Positions 17,081 through 26,690 of a stretch of DNA of 64,000 nt are shown one piece after another. Origin of the DNA: a bacterium. Its GTDB lineage: Bacteria; CSSED10-310; JAFGSJ01. The notes below the pieces were generated by a model, which was not told the origin of the DNA, did no database searches, and was given only the letters and a program-made list of their open reading frames with translations. The translations under genes and the position numbers were made by a program. The DNA lies in contig JAFGSJ010000108.1 in the NCBI GenBank assembly GCA_016934675.1, positions 1 to 64,000 of the forward strand, given 5' to 3'. Numbering within the stretch: the stretch's first letter is position 1; each line of letters starts with the position of its first letter.

Positions 17081-19039
17081 TCATTGTTTTCGGTAGAGCC
17101 GTTTGATCAGTGTCGTCAAGCGGTGTATATCCCGGTCATCACCCTGCTCCTGATAACGCAGTTTGATGTAAAGTCCACTGATTTCGTTAACCGTGGTTGC
17201 CAGGTCCGGTCTTTTCTGACAGACCAGTCTGGCATAATCAGCGGGGCCCTGGGCCTGGTGTCTGATCAGTCCCTGTCGGGCCAGCTTTTGACAGAATTGA
17301 TCGTACAGTATCCGGACCTTGTCCCCGTTACGTAAGGGTTTTGGTTGTATTCTGAGTAAAAGCAGGCCCAAGCCAGTCGTGACTAAAAGGGCCAGGATTA
17401 ACACCAGTGCCAGGTCCAACTTGGGGATCGTCTTCAGGCCGAGTAAGTTGAGGAATTGCTGTTGCTGAAAGTCGGTATAATCGATCACCCAGTTATACCA
17501 GACAGTATTGATTGCATCCCAGCCCAGGCTAATTTTTCTGAGAGCCAGGGCAAAAGCACCGAGATTTTCGTTCGACAGTAAAGAGTCAGTGCCTGTTTCA
17601 GCAGGTGCATTCAACAGGCCCATCCTGATTCTTTCCGGGGCAATGAAGCTGGTCGGGTCCACCCTGAACCAACCCCGTTCTTCAGTCCAAAGTTCGACCC
17701 AGGCATGTGCGTCGGATTGTCGGACATTGAGATATTGGCCATAGGGATTGTATTCGCCTCCCAGATACCCGACGACGACTCGGGCTGGGACTTCAGCTAC
17801 CCGCATCAGGAAAGCAAAAGCCGAAGCATAATGTTCACAGAATCCCTGACGTGATCGAAACAAAAAATCGTCGATTGCATCATGTCCTAACAAGGGCGGG
17901 TTCAGGGTATAGCGAAAATCATGTCCGATAAAAAAATCCTGGGCCAGCTTGATCAGTTCGTCAATGCTGTTCGCCTGCCCTTTCCAAAGTCTTCCCAAAT
18001 TATAAGCCTCCGGATTGCTCCCCTGGGGAATCTGCAGATTGACATTTTCCCAGTAATACAGTGCACCGGTATGATAAGTCATCAGTGAGCGTAAAGAATA
18101 GCGCTTGCGGGTATGGACCCGGTGACGGATATACAGGGTCTGGTCTTCCCTGATGACACTCTCGTCCGGGGCCGTTTCGGGGAGATCAAGAGCAAACAAC
18201 CAGCGTTGATGATGTGGTTCAAGGACCACAGAATACTCGATCGGATTGGAGCCCTTCAGCTGTCGTTGTCTGGCTCCTAAATATGTACCATAGTGCCAGT
18301 TCTGGCCGTCAAATCTCAGGAAAACCAAACCACGAAAGTAGAGCTGTTCCGGTTGCGGCAATTCCCCCTTGAATTCCACTCGAAAGGCCTTTTCCGTGTT
18401 TATGACCAGGTTGGAAATATCGCCGGGCGCCAGGGTATCGGAAAAACCCGATTGGCTAACGGGGGCCCGATTCAAACCCCACAAACTGCCTTGAAACCGG
18501 GGAAAGAGGAAAAAAAGAAGGCATGTTAGAGGCAATGCTTGCAGGACAATGATCGAGGCCAGACGCACATGCCTGACCAGCTTTCCATGCGGCTGTTGAA
18601 TATGGACCAGAACGGTTGTGGTCAGAAGAACACAGAGGACCAGATACAGGGACATGACCAGGGAACTCGCATTCAGAATACCTGAAATCACCAGGAAATA
18701 GGTCATAAAAAGGGTCATGATCCGGTCACGTTCAGACACAATCTCGAACGGTTTCAGAATGGTCATGACGGCCAATAATCCGACACTCGCTTCAGAATCT
18801 ATGATGTGGCCATAATTCAAGTATATGCCGAGGAACCCGGCCCCGATCAACAGATAGCGGACTCCTTTACCCGGCATATTCCAACCGTATAATGATGCCA
18901 GTAATAGAAAACCGCTGAAAAAGAAGAACCAGCTTGTCACCCAGGTCGGTAATTGCAGAGCGTGGGGCAGGTATGCGATCAGCAGGTTAGCCACCAGCAA
19001 GGGAAGATGTCGATCAGGTGCGATCATGGCTCGACTCAT
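17081..19039 (-). CDS. TgpA-like membrane transglutaminase (DUF3488 / transglutaminase core)
   Basis: A 652-residue membrane protein. Six to seven N-terminal helices (about residues 10-190) form the DUF3488 part. A periplasmic transglutaminase-like domain follows, with an intact triad C401 (GFCEHYAS), H445 (DAHAWVE) and D461 (FRVDPTS). A helix near 540-560 leads to a C-terminal DUF4129-like cytoplasmic tail. It overlaps the upstream DUF58 gene by 4 bp and is the last member of a MoxR - DUF58 - transglutaminase operon, a gene trio conserved in many bacteria. TgpA of Pseudomonas is essential, but the substrate of this family is not firmly established. Confidence 0.88.
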   Translation of the reverse strand: MSRAMIAPDRHLPLLVANLLIAYLPHALQLPTWVTSWFFFFSGFLLLASLYGWNMPGKGVRYLLIGAGFLGIYLNYGHIIDSEASVGLLAVMTILKPFEIVSERDRIMTLFMTYFLVISGILNASSLVMSLYLVLCVLLTTTVLVHIQQPHGKLVRHVRLASIIVLQALPLTCLLFFLFPRFQGSLWGLNRAPVSQSGFSDTLAPGDISNLVINTEKAFRVEFKGELPQPEQLYFRGLVFLRFDGQNWHYGTYLGARQRQLKGSNPIEYSVVLEPHHQRWLFALDLPETAPDESVIREDQTLYIRHRVHTRKRYSLRSLMTYHTGALYYWENVNLQIPQGSNPEAYNLGRLWKGQANSIDELIKLAQDFFIGHDFRYTLNPPLLGHDAIDDFLFRSRQGFCEHYASAFAFLMRVAEVPARVVVGYLGGEYNPYGQYLNVRQSDAHAWVELWTEERGWFRVDPTSFIAPERIRMGLLNAPAETGTDSLLSNENLGAFALALRKISLGWDAINTVWYNWVIDYTDFQQQQFLNLLGLKTIPKLDLALVLILALLVTTGLGLLLLRIQPKPLRNGDKVRILYDQFCQKLARQGLIRHQAQGPADYARLVCQKRPDLATTVNEISGLYIKLRYQEQGDDRDIHRLTTLIKRLYRKQ

Positions 19040-20019
19040 TTCCGTAACTGTCCATCAGGCGAATGCTGAGGAGTGGTCTGATGGCTTGGGTCCGGGTGCA
19101 GGGCTAAGGTCTTTAAACAAAGTAATTTATGCCTTTCACCACTATCAGGTTCGATCACGGTGCCAGGCAGGGAGAGTCCATAGGTCAATTGGCGTCGTTC
19201 GGCTTCGATGACCAGTCCGCATAAACGAGACAGCCGTTGTTCCGGGTTAGATTCGGCCAACCGGTCCCATTCGAACATGATTCTGCCGCCATACATACCG
19301 GTGAACTCCTTAACAAAAAGGCCCTGTCCCCGTGAGTATGTTTTCCAGGACAGTCGCTGAGGCGGGTCTCCGGGTTGATACGGGCGTAAACCGGCAAAAT
19401 CATCGACACCCGGCCCCTCGAACATGCCCTCGCTCCGGTCCTCGTTCTGGCTATGAGCATAATCAAAAGGACCTGCAACGGGCCGGGGATAGACCAAGCA
19501 GGTTATACCTGTTGATACCGCTGCCCGTACTCGGAACAAAGTCAAGGGAAAAGAGGATTCTACCATCAGGGTGCCGGGCGAATGTTGCCCGCGCTGTTCC
19601 ATGACCAGCCCAACCCGGACAAGGCTGTGATTGCCGCGATTCAAATCATACCGGTACCAATCCTGTCGGTTAAAACTGAAATCCAGGGCAGAATGTGCGC
19701 GAGTTTCATCCCGGACTTCTATTTCAAAATACGCCCGCTCACCGGCAAAAACCGGTTTTACCCCGCCCCGTACCAGGGTCAAATCCAGAAGATTGCGGTA
19801 AGCATGGAAAAGTGAGATAAAAGCCATACTGCCCAGCAGGAAGGTCAATAAAAAGCCGAGATTGTTGTTATAATTGATTGAACCCAACAGGAATGCCCCG
19901 AGTATTGCCAAAAAGAACAGACCGAACCGGGTCGGTCTCATTTTCATGTGAGAACGGTCCAGCGTCACGGGCAAGGTATCATGCTCGGGCCGAGTGTGAA
20001 AAAATGAGGCACTGGCCAC
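19036..20019 (-). CDS. DUF58 domain protein
   Basis: A DUF58 protein of 327 residues with two N-terminal membrane helices (FGLFFLAILGAFLLG and the next). The signature YQPGDPPQRLSWKTYSRG is near residue 220 and the GPGVDDFAGLR segment just before it. The frame is open with GTG codons at 20031 and 20019. I prefer 20019 because GGAGG stands five bases upstream; the first lies directly after the moxR stop without a ribosome-binding site, and ATG 19947 is a further option. It lies between the MoxR ATPase and the transglutaminase, overlapping the latter by 4 bp. DUF58 proteins resemble VWA-fold partners of MoxR chaperones. Confidence 0.87.
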   Translation of the reverse strand: MASASFFHTRPEHDTLPVTLDRSHMKMRPTRFGLFFLAILGAFLLGSINYNNNLGFLLTFLLGSMAFISLFHAYRNLLDLTLVRGGVKPVFAGERAYFEIEVRDETRAHSALDFSFNRQDWYRYDLNRGNHSLVRVGLVMEQRGQHSPGTLMVESSFPLTLFRVRAAVSTGITCLVYPRPVAGPFDYAHSQNEDRSEGMFEGPGVDDFAGLRPYQPGDPPQRLSWKTYSRGQGLFVKEFTGMYGGRIMFEWDRLAESNPEQRLSRLCGLVIEAERRQLTYGLSLPGTVIEPDSGERHKLLCLKTLALHPDPSHQTTPQHSPDGQLRK

Positions 20020-20031
20020 ACCAACCTCCAC

Positions 20032-20988
20032 TCAGGGAATTGCGACCTGCTGAAACAGATTGGCCAGTTTTTCACGGGGAATTTCGCGTAAATCCTCCGG
20101 AGAACGTAAGCGATGGCCCACCACACCGAGTAAAACAGCTTGAATATCTTCGGGCAGGACATGGTTCCGGCCGGACAGGAGTGCCCAGGACCGGGCCGCT
20201 TGAACGATTGACAGGCCGGCCCGCGGAGACAAACCCACCGAAAAGTTGCCGGATTGTCGGCTGAAATCGAGCAGGTCCTGAACATATTCGAACAATGCCG
20301 TGGACACGTGGACCTGATTAACCATGGTTTGGACCTGAAGGACCTGGTCCATATTCAGGCAGGGCTCAATTTCATCGATCACTCCCTTGGTATCTCCGAA
20401 CTGCAGCAATTTTTGTTCCGCTCTTCGTCCCGGATAGCCGAGTTCGATTCTCATCAAGAAACGGTCCAGTTGTGATTCCGGCAATGGATAGGTCCCTGAT
20501 TGTTCTCGGGGATTCTGGGTCGCAATCACAAAAAAAGGTTCATCGAGCCGACGGGTCTGCCCATCGAGGGTGACCTGCCGCTCTTCCATGGCTTCTAGTA
20601 AGGCACTCTGCGTCTTGGGCGTGGCACGATTGACCTCATCCGCCAGGAGAACCTGGGTAAAAACCGGCCCGGGATGAAAGACAAACAGGCCTGTTTTTTG
20701 CTCAAAAATGGAGACGCCCAGGATATCACCGGGTAACATATCGCTGGTGCACTGGATTCTTCTGAATTTGAGTCCGAGACATATGGCCAGCACTTTGGCC
20801 AGGGTCGTCTTACCGATGCCGGGTATGTCTTCGATCAACAGGTGGCCGCGGGCAAACAGGCAGGTTAAAGCCATCCGGATTTGTTCCTTTTTTCCCAACA
20901 CAACCCGACCGATCTGGATAATACTCTGCTCGCACTTCTGTCCAATCTCACTTACGGAGACTTCCGGCTTTATTGGTGCCTGTTCCAT
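20032..20988 (-). CDS. MoxR-family AAA+ ATPase
   Basis: A 318-residue cytosolic AAA+ protein. Walker A IPGIGKT is at residues 55-61, Walker B and the following helix read LLADEVNRATPKTQSALLEAMEE near 114, and sensor 1 lies in FVIATQNPREQSGTYPLPE. Length is standard for MoxR. It is the first gene of the MoxR-DUF58-transglutaminase operon, with the DUF58 frame opening directly after its stop. MoxR proteins act as chaperones that mature metal enzymes or membrane complexes; the client here is presumably the downstream membrane pair. Confidence 0.92.
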   Translation of the reverse strand: MEQAPIKPEVSVSEIGQKCEQSIIQIGRVVLGKKEQIRMALTCLFARGHLLIEDIPGIGKTTLAKVLAICLGLKFRRIQCTSDMLPGDILGVSIFEQKTGLFVFHPGPVFTQVLLADEVNRATPKTQSALLEAMEERQVTLDGQTRRLDEPFFVIATQNPREQSGTYPLPESQLDRFLMRIELGYPGRRAEQKLLQFGDTKGVIDEIEPCLNMDQVLQVQTMVNQVHVSTALFEYVQDLLDFSRQSGNFSVGLSPRAGLSIVQAARSWALLSGRNHVLPEDIQAVLLGVVGHRLRSPEDLREIPREKLANLFQQVAIP

Positions 20989-21128
20989 TTTTCTATCGTG
21001 GCCTATTCGAGAGGGTTACAATTTTCCGTGCATCTATCCTGACCATGCAGCTCTCTTTCCATGGTCGAATTCCCGATTACGCACAACGGCGTCTATTTTT
21101 CAATAAGACCTGGCAGAGACCATGTCAA

Positions 21129-23153
21129 TTATCGGTTCAGCTGACGCAGCATTGCCCGGGCACGCTCATGATTCTGGTCCCTTTCAAGGGCAGCCCTGAA
21201 TTTCAATCGAGCGTTCTGTTGATCGTTCATCAGGTAATACGCTCTACCCATGTGATAGAGTACATCCGCGGCCAACGGTGAAAATTTCAAACCGATTTCA
21301 TAGGACAGATTCAGGGCTTTCAGGGCTGCCCGTGGATCGGATGGATCATCGTAGAGCAGGGCTATACCACAATTATAATGGGCTGCGGGCCACCATGGTG
21401 CAACGTTGATCGCTTGTTCGAAATAATGCAGGGCCTCCTTTTTCTTGTGCTCCTGCCAAGCAATTGTACCCAGAGTAACATAAGCCTCCACATTGTTCCT
21501 GTTCATTGTTAATTGCTTTTCATAGAACACTCGATCACGACCCGGTTGACCATAGCCTTTAGCCAGGAGTCGTTCCCGTTCAGCCAGGGCCACGTCTCCC
21601 CTTATTTCAGCGATTACTGCCAGATTCTCATGTGCTAATTGGCCCGAGCCCGAGTCCAGGTCGACCATTTTACGAAACATCCGTTCTGCCTCACCATAAT
21701 TTCCTTGACGCAGGGCTGTTACACCCCGATGTTCCAATTCAAACAGTGTGCTTGCGATCGTGCGGCTGTAGGTTATCGCTTCCGTTTCAAAGGTGGTCGC
21801 ACAATAACCGATGATCACGAAGAGAATAAAGAGAAGTCCGAGTCTCAAACGGCGTTCCTTTAAATAACGATATCCGGTCATGATACTCCACGCAGCGAGC
21901 GCGATGATAAAGGGATAAGCCGGGAGGCGATACCGGTCAACGGCGAAAACCATCACAGTCGATGCCCAATAGGCCACAATGGGGACCAGAAACCAAAACC
22001 AGCGGACCCACTGACCGGACCAAACCAGGAACACAATACCGGCCAGAGCAAATGGGACCAGCACGGCGTGCCGCAGAAAAGGCCACTTCTTTATTACCAT
22101 TTGATGGAGTTGGATTTCACTGATATCGTGACTCGAATAGGCATTCCAGAAATAATATGCTTTCCGGCTCAAGAGCTTGAGGGTTCGGACTGGAAAATGC
22201 CGAACAAAATTCAGGGTTTCCTGTGTCCAGAATTTGTTTGATTCTTTGGCCGATAACTGTTTACCCGTCACCATCCGGGCTGCCTCGATGAACATAAGAT
22301 GCTCGACTGGTAAGTTATTCTTCATCTCGATGGCATACTTGTTTTGCAGGAAAAGCATCATTTCAGGCGGACTATATGTCAAACCATTTGCATAATAGGA
22401 ATTACCGGAATACAGTAAGTTACCCGATGAAGCCGTAATCAGGACCCATTCACCCCCAGTGATCCTGTTGAGTAGTGTTATCGGAAAAAGCACAACGAGA
22501 ATACCGCTGACAAGCGTGATCAAGCCCCCGATTCGCGGGCGCCATTGGCGTCTGATCGTTGGGATCAATAACCAGCCCACTCCGCCCATAACCACCATAA
22601 TCAGGGCGTTTGGCCGTAGTGTTGCTGCCAGTCCAAGGCAGACACCCGCACCGGCATAGAAAGACCAGGCGTTGCCTCTTTCCAACGCCTTTAACCAGAA
22701 CAGTAACGCGAGTGCATTGACCAGGAAATCCAGGGCAGTTGTATTCAGCATAATTTCATGCAAAATGAATGGTCCATAGACCGCTGCCAGACATCCGCTG
22801 AGAACAGCTACGGATGTCGGGGCCAATTTCCGCACGATCATGGCCAGGAGCACACAATGGATCGCCCCGATCAGACATTGCACAATCCTTATTCCTTCTG
22901 GTGTTAATCCCAGTATCCGCTCACAGAGAACAATAAACAGTTGATAACCAGGGCTTGAGAAAAACACGTAGCCACGCTGCCACCATTCGTCCGAGAACAT
23001 GTATCGAGCCAAATTGAGATACTTCATATAGACCAATTCATCCAGGTGGCCCCAATGCAAAAATGCCAGACGGGCCGTCACCGCCAGGGAAAAAATGAGT
23101 AACAACCACAGTCGATCCTGGTTCAAGGTGGCCTGTTTAGCACTTATTGGCAT
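21129..23153 (-). CDS. GT39/PMT-like membrane glycosyltransferase fused to TPR repeats
   Basis: A 674-residue protein in two halves. Residues about 15-460 hold some ten membrane helices with a first periplasmic loop HWGHLDELVYMKYLNLARYM, the acidic-loop pattern of PMT_2/GT39 enzymes that use polyprenyl-phosphate sugars, and ATLRPNALIMV further on. Residues about 475-670 carry around five tetratricopeptide repeats (for example ALRQGNYGEAERMFRKMVDL and EALHYFEQAINVAPWWPAAH). The TPR part probably recruits acceptor proteins, by analogy with TPR-bearing glycosyltransferases of this class; that is inference. It lies 50 bp downstream of the FG-GAP protein gene, same strand, and may be cotranscribed with it. 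Confidence 0.82.
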   Translation of the reverse strand: MPISAKQATLNQDRLWLLLIFSLAVTARLAFLHWGHLDELVYMKYLNLARYMFSDEWWQRGYVFFSSPGYQLFIVLCERILGLTPEGIRIVQCLIGAIHCVLLAMIVRKLAPTSVAVLSGCLAAVYGPFILHEIMLNTTALDFLVNALALLFWLKALERGNAWSFYAGAGVCLGLAATLRPNALIMVVMGGVGWLLIPTIRRQWRPRIGGLITLVSGILVVLFPITLLNRITGGEWVLITASSGNLLYSGNSYYANGLTYSPPEMMLFLQNKYAIEMKNNLPVEHLMFIEAARMVTGKQLSAKESNKFWTQETLNFVRHFPVRTLKLLSRKAYYFWNAYSSHDISEIQLHQMVIKKWPFLRHAVLVPFALAGIVFLVWSGQWVRWFWFLVPIVAYWASTVMVFAVDRYRLPAYPFIIALAAWSIMTGYRYLKERRLRLGLLFILFVIIGYCATTFETEAITYSRTIASTLFELEHRGVTALRQGNYGEAERMFRKMVDLDSGSGQLAHENLAVIAEIRGDVALAERERLLAKGYGQPGRDRVFYEKQLTMNRNNVEAYVTLGTIAWQEHKKKEALHYFEQAINVAPWWPAAHYNCGIALLYDDPSDPRAALKALNLSYEIGLKFSPLAADVLYHMGRAYYLMNDQQNARLKFRAALERDQNHERARAMLRQLNR

Positions 23154-23203
23154 CAGGAAAACCTTTTATCGGACGCGTTGTTAGTTACACGTACTACAAA
23201 TAT

Positions 23204-25096
23204 TCAGGAACAAGCTTGAACTGAGGCGTTAATTTCCTGGTCACGTGATTGGACCTGATTTTCTTCGGCTGCATCATAAGTCCCCACTCCGATCGAGGTT
23301 ACCGGCCGAACGAGGAACCAGTAAGCCTCTCCGCTAGAAGGCTGACCAATAAAATCAAGAGTCAATTGGCTGCTATTGTCTGCCAGGCATTCGCTGGTAG
23401 CCAATCCGCTGAAATCACCCCCACTACTCAAAAGAGCGTTGAGATCGCCCCGGATGACATCGTAGCCGGTTGCGGCACTCACTGAGTTCCAGGACAATTG
23501 ATCACCCTCCAAGGTCAAAGTCACTGCCGAAAGAATAGCACCGGTATGATCCGGACCACCACCGAATTGGCCCCATTGAATGGGACCATGCTCGTCCCCT
23601 CCTAAATCGTAGACCCAGACTTTATCATAATAGCCACTGATCAAATTCCAGTAGCTGCCACTGACCACGATCTCATTGCGCCCATCCTGGTCCACATCAG
23701 CGATGGCCGGGGTTGCTCCCGCACCGATCGCCAGAGATTTGGGAAAATTGGGCTGACTCACTCCGGTCCGGTCGAAAACCCTGACTTCACCCGATTCACT
23801 TGAACCGGTCACTTGGGTTGTGATGACAATATCGGGTAATAAATCACCATCGACGTCCCCGACCACAGGTGAAGAATTGCCCAGGGAACGGTCAGTCCAG
23901 GTTACCGGCCAACCGGGTAGTGGTGTTCCATCACCCGACCAAACATCGAGTGCATTATTGGTCTGGACGACGATCTCAGGGATTATGTCCCCATCGAGAT
24001 CGGCCAGGGCCGGGGCTGTCCCATATGCCACCGTATCGGTACAAAACCAGCTGTTCTCAGTCAGACCGTCTGACCCAATAATAGTCAGAATCGACCGCCA
24101 GGGATAGGCCGATTCCTTTAAGACCACAACAATCTCCGGCTCGAAATCACCATCCACGTCACCGATACAGGCAAAAGTATCCGGATGACCTTTCGGAAAA
24201 AGGATCGGAAAACCGGATATAGGCGAACCATCATGGTGATAGCCAAACAAATATACCCCCGGTGTTGATGAACCCGAGGCCGTGATAATCTCAAGGTCGC
24301 CATCGCCATCGAGATCAGCCAGGGCCGGCGTATGAATTTCTTGTGTGCCCAAGCCCGTGTAGACCGGCCAACCGGTTAACACTGTCCCGTCATGATGGTA
24401 GGCATTGATCCTCCAATTCTCTTCGCCCACAAAAATTTCGGAGAAACCGTCACCATCCATGTCTGCCAGGGCTGGTGGTGTGGTTACATAATTTCCACTT
24501 TCTATCGGCCAGCCCGTCAGACTGGAACCAGAACCATCATAAGCAACCAACTGACCCGGTGTACCCCAATGACCCGAAAAGATTTCGAGGCCCGGACCAT
24601 CACCCAGATTACCCAATCCGGCATAACCGACTCCATCTATTCCCGAAAGCGGCCAACCCGAAACAATTGATCCATCATATTTCCAGGCGTAAAGCGGACC
24701 GGTGGCTAATGCGCTTACCACAATCTCAAGATACTGGTCAGTGTCAATATTACCCACAAGTGTATGGACCGCCGGACCGGCATGATAACTTCCACCGCTG
24801 TGAAGACACTGGACCGGAAAGCCGGGCTCCAAATCAGGATCATCACAATATCGTACTGCTGCTCGAACTTTGCTCGAATCCTCACACTGATTATTGACCA
24901 AATCGGTGATAAGCCAGGAGACATTGCCCAGGCTATTCCGGACCGTATTCAAACCATCGACTGCATCTTCCTGCTGACAATAGCCCGATGTGGAACTGAT
25001 CAGCTCCGCACCATACCCGACACTCGTTTCCAAGACCAGAAAGGTCAAAAACATGAGAGTACGAAGATACTGCCGTGTTGCAAGGTGATTCATCAT
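23204..25096 (-). CDS. Secreted FG-GAP/VCBS beta-propeller protein
   Basis: A 630-residue exported protein with a signal peptide (LMFLTFLVLETSVGYGAEL). Seven or eight repeats each carry a D-x-D-G-D-x-x-x-E/D-I motif, for example LADLDGDGDLEIITA, IGDVDGDFEPEIVVV and VGDVDGDLLPDIVIT, which bind calcium in integrin-like propellers. An FN3-like domain of about 110 residues ends the chain. GAGGAGG precedes ATG 25096. Such proteins are commonly cell-surface or secreted adhesive or sugar-binding modules; no enzymatic motif is seen. Its upstream leader contains a perfect 12-bp palindrome GAACAATTGTTC at 25108-25119. Confidence 0.85.
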   Translation of the reverse strand: MMNHLATRQYLRTLMFLTFLVLETSVGYGAELISSTSGYCQQEDAVDGLNTVRNSLGNVSWLITDLVNNQCEDSSKVRAAVRYCDDPDLEPGFPVQCLHSGGSYHAGPAVHTLVGNIDTDQYLEIVVSALATGPLYAWKYDGSIVSGWPLSGIDGVGYAGLGNLGDGPGLEIFSGHWGTPGQLVAYDGSGSSLTGWPIESGNYVTTPPALADMDGDGFSEIFVGEENWRINAYHHDGTVLTGWPVYTGLGTQEIHTPALADLDGDGDLEIITASGSSTPGVYLFGYHHDGSPISGFPILFPKGHPDTFACIGDVDGDFEPEIVVVLKESAYPWRSILTIIGSDGLTENSWFCTDTVAYGTAPALADLDGDIIPEIVVQTNNALDVWSGDGTPLPGWPVTWTDRSLGNSSPVVGDVDGDLLPDIVITTQVTGSSESGEVRVFDRTGVSQPNFPKSLAIGAGATPAIADVDQDGRNEIVVSGSYWNLISGYYDKVWVYDLGGDEHGPIQWGQFGGGPDHTGAILSAVTLTLEGDQLSWNSVSAATGYDVIRGDLNALLSSGGDFSGLATSECLADNSSQLTLDFIGQPSSGEAYWFLVRPVTSIGVGTYDAAEENQVQSRDQEINASVQACS

Positions 25097-25280
25097 GAGA
25101 CCTCCTCGAACAATTGTTCCTCGTATTATGAGTCATAGAATTGTCAAATTTCTCTTTATCATTGTAGTTGAGATGCCGGAAAAAAGCAAAAAGCCCCTTC
25201 CCGAGCCAGTTGTATTTGTATCTGTGCTGTGATAGGGTTGCGTTCAGGACAGGAAAACGCTCAGATTTGAGGGAGGGCCA

Positions 25281-26690
25281 ATGCTAGCATCAATTCTCAA
25301 TACCCGGCCCGGCCGGATACATTTCATCGGTATTGCCGGGAGCGGTATGTATCCGTTAGCCCGTTTTTTGGCCTTGAAGTCAAACAAGCGTATTACCGGT
25401 TCGGACCGATCATTTGACCGTGATCAGAACATCATGTTAAAACGCTTGCTCGAAGAGGCCGGCATCGAGATTTTTCCACAGGACGGTCAATCTTTGGACC
25501 GCAAGACCATGTTGGTCGTTATTTCACGTGCAGTCGAGGACACTATTCCTGAAATGATGGCCGTCCGTCGGCATGCGATTCAGGTCGTAACCAGGGCCCA
25601 GCTCCTGGCCCAAATCTCGCAATCAATGCAGAGTATCGCCATCGCGGGGACCAGCGGTAAAACCACTGTCACGGCCATGTGTGCTCATGTTTTCAGGCAG
25701 GCTGGCATGAAACCAAATGTGATCTGTGGCGGCCTGATCAAAGGATTCAGTCGCGACGAGCGATCTGACAGCATCGTGGTGGATGATTCGGAGTTGCTGA
25801 TTTTCGAGGCCGATGAAAGCGATGGCAGCCTGGTCCATTACCGCCCCCTGATCGGGACCATCCTCAACATCACCCGTGACCATAAACCCCTCCCGGAATT
25901 GATGGATATTTTCAGTTCGTTTGCCCGGTCCTGCCAGCAGGCGATAATTTATAATCAAGGGGACCCGCGGGCATGCGAGTGTGTCGCCTCGCTGGGGCCT
26001 GATATCCAGAAGGTCGGTTTCGGCTGGTCCCGGAACCACGATGTTCATCCACTTCGTCATGAAACGTTTGGCTGGGGCAGTCTGGTTACCATTGACAATA
26101 TGGGCATCATGCTCAAGGTCCCGGGTGAACACAATATCGAAAATGCCTTAGCTGTTTTGGCCATTGCTCGGAGCGTCGGTATCCCCCTGTCGGTCATCGG
26201 AGAGGGCTTGGCCGATTTCAGGGGTGTACGCCGGCGACTGGACCGTATCGGCACCAGCAAGGGTATCAGCATCATCGATGATTTTGCCCATAATCCGGAA
26301 AAAATCGTTGCCTCACTGAAAACATTACAGGAACAATGCACTCGCCTTATTGTCATCTTTCAACCGCATGGCTTTGGCCCCACTCTTTTTCTCAAGGATG
26401 AACTTATCAACACCTTCAGTACAGGGTTACGCGATCAGGACGTGCTCGTCTGTCTCGAGATTTACTATGCTGGGGGGACGGTGGAGAAGACCATGTCAAG
26501 CCGGGACTTGGTCGAAGCCATCACGGAACGTGGCAAAAAGGCCCATTTCCATGCTGATCGGCCCGCGGCCATGGACTGGCTGCTGACCCAAGCTACGACC
26601 GGCGATACTATTGCGGTTATGGGGGCCCGAGATGACACCCTGACTGATTTTGCCCGGACGATCCTGGCCCGTCTTGAGGCCGCTCCGTGA
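25281..26690 (+). CDS. MurC/Mpl-like Mur ligase
   Basis: A 469-residue three-domain Mur ligase. The N-terminal UDP-binding domain begins IHFIGIAGSGMYPLARF. The ATP-binding P-loop is GTSGKTTVTAM near residue 120, the central acidic motif FEADESDGS near 175, and the C-terminal domain contains IIDDFAHNPEKI and EIYYAGGTVEKT, which align with MurC. Canonical MurC has GTHGKTTT and DDYAHHP, so two signature histidines are replaced (Ser and Asn here). It stands alone, away from a division/cell-wall cluster. It may therefore be a recycling (Mpl-like) or specialised ligase rather than the main MurC. GGAGGG precedes ATG 25281. Its 3' end overlaps the convergent glycosyltransferase by 74 bp. Confidence 0.8.
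   Translation: MLASILNTRPGRIHFIGIAGSGMYPLARFLALKSNKRITGSDRSFDRDQNIMLKRLLEEAGIEIFPQDGQSLDRKTMLVVISRAVEDTIPEMMAVRRHAIQVVTRAQLLAQISQSMQSIAIAGTSGKTTVTAMCAHVFRQAGMKPNVICGGLIKGFSRDERSDSIVVDDSELLIFEADESDGSLVHYRPLIGTILNITRDHKPLPELMDIFSSFARSCQQAIIYNQGDPRACECVASLGPDIQKVGFGWSRNHDVHPLRHETFGWGSLVTIDNMGIMLKVPGEHNIENALAVLAIARSVGIPLSVIGEGLADFRGVRRRLDRIGTSKGISIIDDFAHNPEKIVASLKTLQEQCTRLIVIFQPHGFGPTLFLKDELINTFSTGLRDQDVLVCLEIYYAGGTVEKTMSSRDLVEAITERGKKAHFHADRPAAMDWLLTQATTGDTIAVMGARDDTLTDFARTILARLEAAP

Noticed and set aside
25108-25119. GAACAATTGTTC palindrome in the leader of the FG-GAP gene
   Set aside because: Perfect but only 12 bp and not repeated elsewhere in the window; not enough to call an operator.
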